39,685 nt of DNA, taken from NCBI GenBank assembly GCA_046724395.1, contig JBKOWM010000139.1, forward strand, positions 1 through 39,685, given 5' to 3'. The stretch is from DATAEU01 sp046724395. Lineage in GTDB: Bacteria; Actinomycetota; UBA4738; HRBIN12. The position numbers and the translations under genes were made by a program. Under the pieces are notes generated by a model. The model had not been told where the DNA came from, searched no databases, and saw only the letters and a list, made by a program, of their open reading frames with translations. Numbering within the stretch: position 1 is the first letter of the stretch; the number at the start of each line of letters is the position of its first letter. Below, in pieces: positions 25,153 through 32,984 of the stretch.

Positions 25153-27237
25153 ATGAACACCTACGACCCCGCGAACATCCGCAACGTCCTGCTGGTCGGT
25201 CACGGCGGAGCGGGCAAGACCACGCTCCTCGAGTCGATGGTGTTCACGGCCGGCGCCTCGACCCGGATGGGCCGAATCGAGGACGGCAACACGGTCTCCG
25301 ATTTCGAGGCGGAGGAGGTGAAGAAGGGCATCAGCGTCTCGCTCGCGATGGCGCCCGTCGAGTGGGACGGCGTCAAGATCAATGTTCTCGACGCGCCGGG
25401 CTACGCGGACTTCATAGGCGACGTTCGATCGGCCATTCGCGCCGTCGATGCGGTGATCCTGGTCGTCTCGGCGGTGGACGGTGTCGAGGTGCAGACGGAG
25501 GTTGCGTGGGAGCTGGCGGTCGAGGCCGGGATGCCGCGAGCCATCCTGATCAACAAGCTCGACCGCGAGCGCGCGTCGTTCGAGCGGACGCTCGAGCAGC
25601 TCGTGCAGTCGTTCGGCACGCAGGTCGCGCCGCTGGAGCTGCCGCTGGGCGAGGAGCACGATTTCGAGGGGACCGCCGACCTCCTCCATCGGAAGGCGTA
25701 TCGCGGCGGTCCGAGGGCGGCCGAGGGCGAGTGGCCGGACGACATCAGCGGGAAGGCCGATCCGTACCGCGAGAAGCTCATGGAGGCGGTCGCGGAGTCC
25801 GACGACACGCTGATCGAGAAGTACCTGGAGCAGGGAGAGTTGGCAGAGGACGAGATCGTCCACGGCGTCAAGCGGGGATTCGCGAACGCAACGATAGCGC
25901 CGGTGCTGGTGGCCGCTGCCGCCAGGCCGGTCGGCGTCGACCGGCTGCTGTCGTTCGTCTCCGAGGAGTTTCCCTCCCCCGTCGACCGCGGCGCCATCAA
26001 GGTGATCAGGAAGGACGGCTCGGAGGCAGAGCGCCCGTGCGATCCCAAGGCGCCGCTGTGCGCGCTCGTGTTCAAGACGATCTCGGATCCTTACGTCGGT
26101 CACATCACGATGTTCCGCGTCTTCTCCGGGACGCTCCGCCCGGACTCGACGGTCTTCAACGCGACGAAGAACACGGAGGAGCGCGTCGGCCAGCTTTTCG
26201 CCGTGCGCGGCAAGGATCACGAGACGGTGTCGGAGGTCCCGGCCGGCGACATCGCGGCCGTCGCGAAGCTCTCGCACACGACGACCGGCGACACGTTCTC
26301 GCCGAAGGACGACCCGGGCCAGGTGCCGCTCGCCGACATGCCGGAGCCGCTGCTCGCCTTCGCCATCGAGCCCAAGACCAAGGGTGACGAGGACAAGCTC
26401 TCGGTCGCGCTCTCGCGGCTGCGGGAGGAGGACCCGACGCTCAGGGTCGAGCGCTCCGACGAGACGCACGAGACCGTCGTCTACGGTATGGGCGAGGCCC
26501 ACCTCGACGTGACGATGGAGCGCATGAAGCGCAAGTTCGGGGTGGAGGTCTCGACGGCGCCGGCGAAGATCGCTTACCGAGAGACCATCAAGAAGCCGGC
26601 GAAGGGGCTCGGCCGACACGTCAAGCAGACCGGCGGTCACGGCCAGTACGCCGTTTGCAACATCGAGGTCGAGCCGCTGCCTCGGGGGGGTGGGTTCGAA
26701 TTCGTCGACAAGATCTTCGGCGGCGCGATCCCCAACCAGTTCATTCCGTCGGTGGACAAGGGCGTCGTCAAGGCGATGACCCATGGCGTCGTGTCGGGCT
26801 ACCCGATGGTCGACGTCCGCTGTACGCTCGTCGACGGCAAGTTCCATGCGGTCGACTCGAGCGACATGGCGTTCCAGCTCGCGGGCTCGCTCGCGCTGCG
26901 TGACGCCGCTCAGACGGCGGGCGTCGTCTTGCTCGAGCCCATCGTCGAGGTCGAGGTGATCGCGCCCGAGGACTCCACCGGCGACATCATGGGAGACCTC
27001 AATTCCAAGCGGGCGAAGATCCAAGGGATGGAGTCGGCGGGCGCCGGCAAGCAGCGAATCAAAGCCCTGGTCCCGCAGGCTGAGGTCGCTCGCTACGCCA
27101 TCGACCTGCGCTCGCTGACGGGCGGCCGTGCGGCGTTCACGATGCGCTTCTCGCACTACGACGAGATGCCGTCGCACCTCGCCGACAAGGTTATCGCCGT
27201 GACGCAGAGGGCCAAGGAAGAGGCGCAGAAGAAGTAG
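25153..27237 (+). CDS. fusA: EF-G-like translational GTPase (EF-G2/FusA2 type)
   Basis: 694 residues with five EF-G domains. G1 is GHGGAGKTT (16-24) instead of the EF-G AHIDAGKTT; switch I is KKGISVSLAM where EF-G has ERGITI, so the Mg-binding Thr is Ser; G3 is DAPGYADF (EF-G DTPGHVDF); G4 is NKLDRE. Later ETHETVVYGMGEAHLDV, KQTGGHGQYAV and GDIMGDLNSKRAKIQGM are standard. These changes mark the actinobacterial EF-G-like paralogue group, not the essential EF-G of the str operon. Strong GGAGGGG before the ATG. It is divergent from the membrane-lipid genes and absent from this position in mycobacteria. Confidence 0.9.
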   Translation: MNTYDPANIRNVLLVGHGGAGKTTLLESMVFTAGASTRMGRIEDGNTVSDFEAEEVKKGISVSLAMAPVEWDGVKINVLDAPGYADFIGDVRSAIRAVDAVILVVSAVDGVEVQTEVAWELAVEAGMPRAILINKLDRERASFERTLEQLVQSFGTQVAPLELPLGEEHDFEGTADLLHRKAYRGGPRAAEGEWPDDISGKADPYREKLMEAVAESDDTLIEKYLEQGELAEDEIVHGVKRGFANATIAPVLVAAAARPVGVDRLLSFVSEEFPSPVDRGAIKVIRKDGSEAERPCDPKAPLCALVFKTISDPYVGHITMFRVFSGTLRPDSTVFNATKNTEERVGQLFAVRGKDHETVSEVPAGDIAAVAKLSHTTTGDTFSPKDDPGQVPLADMPEPLLAFAIEPKTKGDEDKLSVALSRLREEDPTLRVERSDETHETVVYGMGEAHLDVTMERMKRKFGVEVSTAPAKIAYRETIKKPAKGLGRHVKQTGGHGQYAVCNIEVEPLPRGGGFEFVDKIFGGAIPNQFIPSVDKGVVKAMTHGVVSGYPMVDVRCTLVDGKFHAVDSSDMAFQLAGSLALRDAAQTAGVVLLEPIVEVEVIAPEDSTGDIMGDLNSKRAKIQGMESAGAGKQRIKALVPQAEVARYAIDLRSLTGGRAAFTMRFSHYDEMPSHLADKVIAVTQRAKEEAQKK

Positions 27238-27269
27238 GGCGGCGTCTGCGCATATCGCATAATGCGGAC

Positions 27270-27347
27270 GTGTTCATCTGGTTCATTCTCGCCATCGCGG
27301 TGGTCGTCGTCGGCGCCGTCGTGATCATGCGCGGCCGGGGACGCTAG
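27270..27347 (+). CDS. 25-residue single-pass membrane peptide
   Basis: GTG at 27270, TAG at 27345-27347. It encodes a hydrophobic stretch starting VFIWFILAIAVVVVGAVVI and ending in basic RGRGR. It begins 32 nt after the EF-G-like stop on the same strand. No strong Shine-Dalgarno. The sharp hydrophobic-then-basic pattern argues it is real, but its shortness limits confidence. Confidence 0.45.
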   Translation: MFIWFILAIAVVVVGAVVIMRGRGR

Positions 27348-27476
27348 CCAAGCAGTCGCCTCGGTCGCAACCCCGCGCGCCGCGTTGGCGGCGGGCGGGA
27401 GCGGACGCGACCCCCGCCGTCCGTTGACGCTGCACGGCCCAATGCCCGAGACCACGCGGCGACCGACGACGCGCGT

Positions 27477-27732
27477 TCAGAACCGGAACGGAGTGCTGAT
27501 GCCAGCGACAGCGAGGCACGCCCCCCCACGAGCAGACAGACGCCTCCAACGGGTGTGTAGGCGCCCCACCGGCGCACGCCCGTCGTCGCGAGCAGGTACA
27601 GACTGCCGGAGAACAGCACGACGCCCGCGATGAACGTGACGCCGGCGATCGATTCGGTGATGGTCGGGGCCGACGGTCCGGAACCAGACGACGACGAAGA
27701 GCGAGAGCGCACGCGCGGTCCAACAGCCGTCC
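27477..27732 (-). pseudogene. DUF423 (YgdD-type) membrane protein fossil
   Basis: Pieces of a DUF423 protein in two frames: ARALSLFVVVWF, then after a frameshift ESIAGVTFIAGVVLFSGSLY with LATTGVRRWGAYTPVGGVC, then after a second shift at a run of seven Gs ACLAVAGISTPFRF and stop. FSGSLYLLA and TPxGG are family hallmarks. The first 40 or so residues are missing, and the remains begin next to the hydrolase stop at 27733. Confidence 0.7.
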
Positions 27733-28542
27733 TCAGAACGTGTCGGCGAGGAATAACAGGACGATGTCGTTGAACGCCTCGGGCGCGCGCATCCCGACCA
27801 CATGATCCACGTTCGGGATGTGCACGACGCGTGCCGTTCGGATCTCGGTCGCTAGGACGGTGTTCGCGCGCGCCATCCACGGGGGGTCCAGGTCGGCCGG
27901 GAGGATCAGGGTCGGTACCGAGATCTCGTTCAAACGAGAGATGGCCGGCGGGTCGAGCTCCTCGGCGCCGCTCTCGTCCATCGTCAGCTCGTGCGCGTTG
28001 TCGAGTGAGATCTCGAAGATGCGGCGGCCGTTCTCGTCGTCCACCCCCGCGGGGGCCCAGACGTCCATCTGCAGTCGACGAGCTCGCTCCAGGTCCCCGG
28101 CCTCGACGGCGTCGCGGAGCGGCGGCCATCGTTCCGCCCACCACGCCTCGTCCTCGTCTGTGTCCTCGAGGCCGCCCACCGCCGAGGCGACCAGCACTAC
28201 GGCGGCGACGCGCGCCGGATGGGTGAGCGTGAAGTCGAGCGCGATGCGACCTCCCATCGAGTTGCCGACCAGGGCCGCACGCTCGATGGCGGCGGCGTCG
28301 AGAACGGCGGCGAGGTCTCGAACCGGCGAATACGGGACGCCGGGCTCCGGCCGCGACGACCGCCCGTAACCGCGGACGTCGTATCGAAGGACTCGATAGC
28401 GGCGGGCGAAGACGTCGAACTGAAGATCCCAGGCACGGGAATCCCACAGGCCCGCATGAATCAAAACGACGGACGGGCCGTCGCCCGCGACCTCGTACCA
28501 GAGGCGGCCGCCGTCAACGTCTACGAACGCTGCCTCGGCCAT
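27733..28542 (-). CDS. Alpha/beta hydrolase, complete triad
   Basis: 269 residues. Oxyanion region VLIHAGLWDSRAW, nucleophile elbow GNSMGG (Ser95), acid Asp219 in ADLDPPW and His247 in NVDHVVGM. Helical lid around residues 130-200. Cytosolic, no signal peptide. Substrate not deducible; the group includes esterases and haloalkane/epoxide-type enzymes. It starts 4 nt after the stop of a related hydrolase (28547-29341), which it resembles along its length, so the two are tandem paralogues. Confidence 0.87.
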   Translation of the reverse strand: MAEAAFVDVDGGRLWYEVAGDGPSVVLIHAGLWDSRAWDLQFDVFARRYRVLRYDVRGYGRSSRPEPGVPYSPVRDLAAVLDAAAIERAALVGNSMGGRIALDFTLTHPARVAAVVLVASAVGGLEDTDEDEAWWAERWPPLRDAVEAGDLERARRLQMDVWAPAGVDDENGRRIFEISLDNAHELTMDESGAEELDPPAISRLNEISVPTLILPADLDPPWMARANTVLATEIRTARVVHIPNVDHVVGMRAPEAFNDIVLLFLADTF

Positions 28543-28546
28543 GCGG

Positions 28547-29341
28547 TCACATCCTGAAGGAGAGGAAGTCCAGGACGAGTCTGTTGAACTTCTCGGGGCG
28601 GCGAACGTTCACCGCTTGATCGGCGCCGGCGATGACGCGCTTCAGCGCGCCGGGAATCCGCTCGGCGAGCAGATCGGACATCGCATGAACCTCCTCGACG
28701 TCGCGATCCCCGACGATGATCAGCGTCGCCGCCTCGATGTTCCCCAGACGGTCGATCGCCGGCGGTGGCGACTCCGCCAGCGACGCGTCGACGGCGTACG
28801 CGCTCGCATTGTCGAGCGCCACGCTTCGGATCAACGCGTCCGCATCCGGCTCCGTCGTCAGTGGGGTCCACACAGCAAGCTCCATCTCGACCGCCCGGCG
28901 GAAGTCGCCGGCAACCACCGCTTTCCTCACCTCGGTCGCGAGCACCTCGATACCCGGATCATCCCAGGCGCGGCCCGACACGAGCGGCGCGACGGCGACG
29001 ATCGCTTCGGCGGCAGTCGGATACGCGAGCGCGAAGTCGACGGCGATCTGCGCGCCTGTTGAGCATCCGACGACGGCGCACCGGGCGACGCCGAGTGACT
29101 CAAGGAGCGTCCGGAGGTCCTCGATCTCCGAGTACCGTCCGACGGGCGGCGTCGAGCGGCCGTGGCCTCGTCGGTCGTACCGGATGACGTCGTGTTGGAT
29201 GGCGAACGCCTCGAGCTGTGGATCCCATATCCGCCGGTCCCAGAGCGCGCCGTGCGCGAGAACGACCGGGAACCCGGTCCCCGCTCGCTCGTAGTAGAGC
29301 TCGCCGGCCTCGACGGGAACCGAGCCCGTGAACAGGTTCAC
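28547..29341 (-). CDS. Alpha/beta hydrolase lacking the catalytic His
   Basis: 264 residues. Oxyanion region VVLAHGALWDRRIW, nucleophile elbow GCSTG (Ser94) and acid Asp214 in IIVGDRDVEEV are present. Where the catalytic His is expected (GADQAVNVRRPEKF, against VDHVVGMRAPEAF in the neighbour) there is Gln242, codon CAA. It may be a non-catalytic or altered enzyme. GTG at 29341 overlaps the HIT stop by 4 nt (GTGA), so it is coupled to HIT. Confidence 0.85.
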   Translation of the reverse strand: MNLFTGSVPVEAGELYYERAGTGFPVVLAHGALWDRRIWDPQLEAFAIQHDVIRYDRRGHGRSTPPVGRYSEIEDLRTLLESLGVARCAVVGCSTGAQIAVDFALAYPTAAEAIVAVAPLVSGRAWDDPGIEVLATEVRKAVVAGDFRRAVEMELAVWTPLTTEPDADALIRSVALDNASAYAVDASLAESPPPAIDRLGNIEAATLIIVGDRDVEEVHAMSDLLAERIPGALKRVIAGADQAVNVRRPEKFNRLVLDFLSFRM

Positions 29342-29838
29342 GCTGATCGGAACCTCGGCGCGAGCTTCTCGTACGTTTGGTCGAGAAGCTCGGGAAGGAC
29401 GCGCGTCCGGCCGACCACGGGCATAAAGTTCGTGTCGCCGCCCCAGCGGGGGACGACATGCCAGTGGAGGTGGTCGGGAATCCCCGCTCCGGCGACCCGG
29501 CCGAGGTTCAGACCGATGTTGAAGCCGTGCGGTTCGGACGCCTCCCGAACCACGCGAATGCTTCGCTGCGTGAGCTCCGAGATCTCGGCAGCTTCGTCGG
29601 GCTTGATCTCCTCGATCTCGCCGACGTGGCGCGTCGGGAGCACCAGCAGGTGTCCGGGGTTGTACGGATATTTCGCGAGCGTCACGAAGGCGAGGTCGCG
29701 TCGCTCGAGGACGCGGCGCTCGTCCGCGCCGTCGCGAAGGAGGCCGCAGAACACGCACCCGTCCTGCCCTTCGCCGTGCTCGTCGTCGCGATGCGTCTCG
29801 ATGTACTCCATGCGCCAGGGCGACCAGATCCGGTCCAC
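29338..29838 (-). CDS. HIT-family hydrolase/phosphorylase (Rv2613c type)
   Basis: 166 residues starting VDRIWSPWRMEYIE, the N-terminus of the mycobacterial Ap4A phosphorylase group. It has CVFC (probable zinc site half), RHVGEIEEI and the catalytic HIT triad HLHWHVVPRW. In mycobacteria the homologue lies directly after thrS, as here. GTG start with GGAG 11 nt upstream, 6 nt after the thrS stop. Acts on dinucleoside polyphosphates (family inference). Confidence 0.92.
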   Translation of the reverse strand: MDRIWSPWRMEYIETHRDDEHGEGQDGCVFCGLLRDGADERRVLERRDLAFVTLAKYPYNPGHLLVLPTRHVGEIEEIKPDEAAEISELTQRSIRVVREASEPHGFNIGLNLGRVAGAGIPDHLHWHVVPRWGGDTNFMPVVGRTRVLPELLDQTYEKLAPRFRSA

Positions 29839-29844
29839 CGGACG

Positions 29845-31770
29845 CTACGCTCCGAACGACCGTTGCTCGAGCGAGCGGCTCTTGGCCTCTTCGACGAGCC
29901 CCTCCACGAAGGCGTGTACTGGCACGCCCTTGGTCTCCGCCCGGGAGCGATCGCGGACCGTGAGCAGCCCGGACTCTATCTCCCGGTCGCCGATCACGAG
30001 CGCATACGGCGTCTTCAACAGCTGAGCGGTGCGCACCTTCTTGCCGACCGTCTCGGCGGAGTCGTCGACGACGGGTCGCAGGCCCGCCGCTCGGAACCGC
30101 TCGGCCAGCTCGCGGGCGTGCGCCACGTGACGATCGGCGACCGGGAGCAGCCGGACCTGCTCGGGCGAGAGCCACAACGGGAACGCTCCGGCGTAATGCT
30201 CGATGAGAACTCCGCTGAAGCGTTCGACCGACCCGAGGATCGCTCGGTGGATCATCACCGGACGATGGCGGAGGTTGTCCTCGCCGACGTACTCCATCTC
30301 GAAGCGATCGGGCAATCCGAAATCGCACTGAACCGTCGTCAGTTGCCAGAGCCGGCCTATCGCGTCTCGGAAGTGGAAGTCCACCTTCGGGCCGTAGAAC
30401 GACCCCTCGCCCTCAGCGACCTCGTGGGCCAATCCGCTGCGGTCGAGCGCCGTCTGGAGCGCGGCCGTCGCGCGCTCGGCCATCTCCGGAGTCACGATCG
30501 TTTGCCCGGGAAGTGTCGACAGGGTGACGATGGGATCGGTGAACCCGAACGTCCGCTGGATCTCGAGGGTCAGATCGAAGACACGGCGGATCTCCTCGAT
30601 CAGCTGGTCCTCGCGGCAGATGATGTGCGAATCGTCCTGCGTGAAGCCGCGGGCGCGCAGCAGGCCGTGCACCACGCCCAGGCGTTCGTAGCGGTACACC
30701 GCACCGAGCTCCGACAGTCGCATCGGCAGCTCCCGGTACGAGCGGATGTTCGACTTGTAGACCAGGATGTGGAAGGGACAGTTCATCGGCTTGACGAAGT
30801 AAGCCGGATCGTCCCCGTGACGCATCTCCGGATACATCAGATCCGCGTACTTGGCGGTATGGCCCGACGTATCCCACAGGTCCCGCCGCGCCAGGTGCGG
30901 TGTCACGACGAGGTCGTACCCTCGGTCCACGTGGAGGTTCCGTAGGTAGTCCTCGAGCTGCTTGCGGAAGATCCCCCCGCGCGGATGCCATACGGCGAGA
31001 CCCGGTCCGAGCTCGTCCGGGAAGCTGAACAGATCGAGCTCGCGCCCGAGCTTGCGATGATCGCGGCGCTCGGCTTCCTCGCGCCGCGCGACGTACGCCT
31101 CGAGGTCGGCCTGCGTGGCCCAGGCCGTCCCGTAGATCCGCTGCAGCATCGGCCGCGACTCGTCGCCGCGCCAATACGCGCCGGCGACCTTCGTCAGGCG
31201 AAAGGCCTCGAGCCGTCCCGTCGAGGATACGTGTGGGCCCCGGCAAAGGTCCGACCATCCGTTGTTGCGGTACACGATCGCGCGCTCGCCGGTCGCGCCC
31301 TCGCTCGATTCGAGGGACTCGATGATCTCCCGCTTGTACGGTTGGTCGGCGAACCGCTCGAGCGCCTCCTCCCGCGAGAGGTCCTCCCGCACGAAGGGCT
31401 GGTCGAGCTGCACGATCTCCGCCATTCGCGACTCGATCTTCGGCAGATCCTCGGTCGACAGCGGGTCAGCCAGGTCGAAGTCGTAATAGAAACCGTCGTC
31501 GATCGGCGGACCGATGGCGAACTTCGCGCCGGGGAAGAGGTCGCACAACGCCTGCGCCATCACATGTGCGGTCGAGTGGCGAAGAATGTGAAGCCCATCG
31601 GCGTCCGCCGGAAAGACGGGTGACGCTTCGGCATCCGCGCCGGGCACGAACGACAGGTCGACGAGCGCGCCGTCGACGCGCGCCGCGATCGAGTCTGGGG
31701 GCAACGCGCTTCCGATCGGCTCCCCGTCGGGGAGGTGCGTCGTGCGATCACCGACCCGGATCCTGGGCAT
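29845..31770 (-). CDS. thrS: Threonyl-tRNA synthetase
   Basis: 641 residues. Short TGS domain (MPRIRVGDRTTHLPDG), the second additional (editing) domain with HSTAHVMAQAL and IDDGFYYDFD, catalytic core with zinc ligands in KPMNCPFHIL, DDSHIICRED and VMIHRAILGSVERF, and the C-terminal anticodon-binding domain (PEQVRLLPVADRH). ATG at 31770 has no Shine-Dalgarno, but TACGAT ends 8 nt upstream, as at alaS, suggesting a leaderless mRNA. The readings further upstream belong to an ABC transporter fossil. Confidence 0.95.
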   Translation of the reverse strand: MPRIRVGDRTTHLPDGEPIGSALPPDSIAARVDGALVDLSFVPGADAEASPVFPADADGLHILRHSTAHVMAQALCDLFPGAKFAIGPPIDDGFYYDFDLADPLSTEDLPKIESRMAEIVQLDQPFVREDLSREEALERFADQPYKREIIESLESSEGATGERAIVYRNNGWSDLCRGPHVSSTGRLEAFRLTKVAGAYWRGDESRPMLQRIYGTAWATQADLEAYVARREEAERRDHRKLGRELDLFSFPDELGPGLAVWHPRGGIFRKQLEDYLRNLHVDRGYDLVVTPHLARRDLWDTSGHTAKYADLMYPEMRHGDDPAYFVKPMNCPFHILVYKSNIRSYRELPMRLSELGAVYRYERLGVVHGLLRARGFTQDDSHIICREDQLIEEIRRVFDLTLEIQRTFGFTDPIVTLSTLPGQTIVTPEMAERATAALQTALDRSGLAHEVAEGEGSFYGPKVDFHFRDAIGRLWQLTTVQCDFGLPDRFEMEYVGEDNLRHRPVMIHRAILGSVERFSGVLIEHYAGAFPLWLSPEQVRLLPVADRHVAHARELAERFRAAGLRPVVDDSAETVGKKVRTAQLLKTPYALVIGDREIESGLLTVRDRSRAETKGVPVHAFVEGLVEEAKSRSLEQRSFGA

Positions 31771-31778
31771 GGTGCGCC

Positions 31779-31784
31779 ATCGTA
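31779..31784 (-). promoter_or_regulatory. -10 hexamer TACGAT for leaderless thrS
   Basis: TACGAT on the minus strand ends exactly 8 nt before the thrS ATG, the same distance as at alaS. No T-box sequence was seen upstream. Confidence 0.45.
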
Positions 31785-31834
31785 TCGCGCGCCGTTCGCG
31801 GCCCCACGGAGCGCTCCATGTCTGTCCCTGCTGC

Positions 31835-32116
31835 TCAACGGCGTCGCGCAAGAACGACCCACCTTCTCGCCGGCGATGTCGCAGACCGCAGGACGGGCTG
31901 GCCGGCGGCCTGACCGTCCGAGGTCGCGGCATCGAGGCCGCATACAGCGTAGGAGTGTGGACTTGCCCGAATCGGACCGCCTCAGCCGGCCGTGACCGGC
32001 CGCTCGCGAAGTCAACGGTGATCTGGTCCAACGCGGTGACGGCCGCGTCGCCACGTCCGCGACCGCTTGGTCAGATGGACGGCGCAGACCGTCCACGTGC
32101 CCTTCTCGGTCTGCAT
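31835..32116 (-). pseudogene. ABC transporter ATPase fossil (MacB/LolD type, N-terminal part)
   Basis: Starts at ATG 32116 with GGAGG 8 nt upstream. Reads TWTVCAVHLTKR, then after a frameshift AVTALDQITVDFASGR, then in another frame SDSGKSTLLRCM (Walker A), GLDAATSDGQ and DIAGEKV. The order and content match the first 80 or so residues of MacB-type ATPases. Several indels; the signature motif, Walker B and the permease are gone. Confidence 0.75.
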
Positions 32117-32179
32117 CGCATTGGCCTCCGTCGGTCGCCGTCCGCTCCGGCACCGTAAGCAACCGAACCGGCCGTCAGC

Positions 32180-32376
32180 ATGAGGCCACCCGCCCCGCGG
32201 GAACGGACTTGCTGGCTGCGTGCGAAACCTGTGGACAACTGGACGGGAGCTGTGCGAACGCGGTACGGTCCGGGTGCCCTTCGGACTCGCTGGCGGGGCG
32301 TGCGAGGGGGAGTTTCCCCGGTTGAAGGGTGTCGTCGGAAGGTCCCGCCTCACCCGGTAACGGGTGACCGGCGTAC
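32180..32376 (+). ncRNA. Candidate structured leader or small RNA
   Basis: No convincing protein. The stretch holds GC-rich hairpins, including TCACCCG/CGGGTGA with a GTAA tetraloop (32350-32367) and GGGG/CCCC around 32305-32320, and leads straight into a strong terminator. The box GGTCCCGCC resembles part of a cobalamin riboswitch, but the other boxes do not fit, so no family is claimed. Confidence 0.3.
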
Positions 32377-32425
32377 ACAGACGGATCCGTGGGACGCGGG
32401 CATCCACGGGTCCGTCTGTCGTTTT
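32377..32425 (+). terminator. Intrinsic terminator, plus strand
   Basis: Arms 32377-32392 and 32404-32419 pair over 16 bp with one G-T pair, loop of 11 nt, followed by CGTTTT. On the minus strand no T-run follows, so it acts on plus-strand transcription. Confidence 0.75.
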
Positions 32426-32984
32426 CCCCATCCCGCGGGAGCGTGGCTGCCGTCGTGCCGTTCGGATCGTTATCGCTGCTCGATGGTGATGGGGGCCGCA
32501 GGTTCCGAATCCGGGACAAGGACTCTGCCGGAGGGCTGGTGGGTGGTCAACATTCGCACCGTCGTGGTCGATGCCTTCGTGCGCACGGCGAAGCGTCCTC
32601 GCTCGAAGTCGGGCTGAAGGAGAACGTGCAGAACCTCAGCTCTGGCAGCGGGCGGCAGGCGATCCAGATCGCGGCGACTCTGACACTCCACGCCGATGAG
32701 ACTCCAAGGCACGATGGAGGCTTTTCCGGGCCGCCGACGGGCGTGATCTCGTAACGGTCCAGATGCGGCATGCCCGGCTCGCGAGCTCGACGCTCGATCG
32801 ACCTCTCCGACGGCGACGTCGCGGGGTTCAGGAACCGGCATCGCCCGGAGGACGGGCCAGCTCATCTGGGCCTGCGTGTTGCGATCGTGCTTCCGCAACC
32901 CGAGAGGTGGGACCGATGGCCCGAGATGCCCGGGTCGCGCGGCCCGACAAGTCGTCTGCGCCGACGTCCAGTCTTGTCGGGACG
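32426..32984. other. Region without an intact gene
   Basis: No reading frame has a recognisable product. A minus-strand reading over about 32470-32640 (ending PDSEPAAPITIEQR) has coding-like sequence and may be a gene remnant. A plus-strand 44-codon reading from ATG 32482 overlaps it; neither is supported enough to call. Confidence 0.5.

Noticed and set aside
24952..27177. Minus-strand 741-codon frame
   Set aside because: Antisense to the EF-G-like gene; composition typical of a GC-rich shadow frame.
29377..30945. Plus-strand 522-codon frame
   Set aside because: Antisense to HIT and thrS, no recognisable product.
32341..32349. GGTCCCGCC as a cobalamin riboswitch box
   Set aside because: Only one box matches; the GGTG...CCGG and ACTGT parts are missing or misplaced.
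31771..32376. T-box leader for thrS
   Set aside because: No GGTGG-type T-box sequence or antiterminator on the minus strand, and the thrS -10 box sits 8 nt before the start.
32361..32380. End of RNase P RNA (CCGGCGTACA)
   Set aside because: Only about ten bases match and the conserved 5' core is absent.
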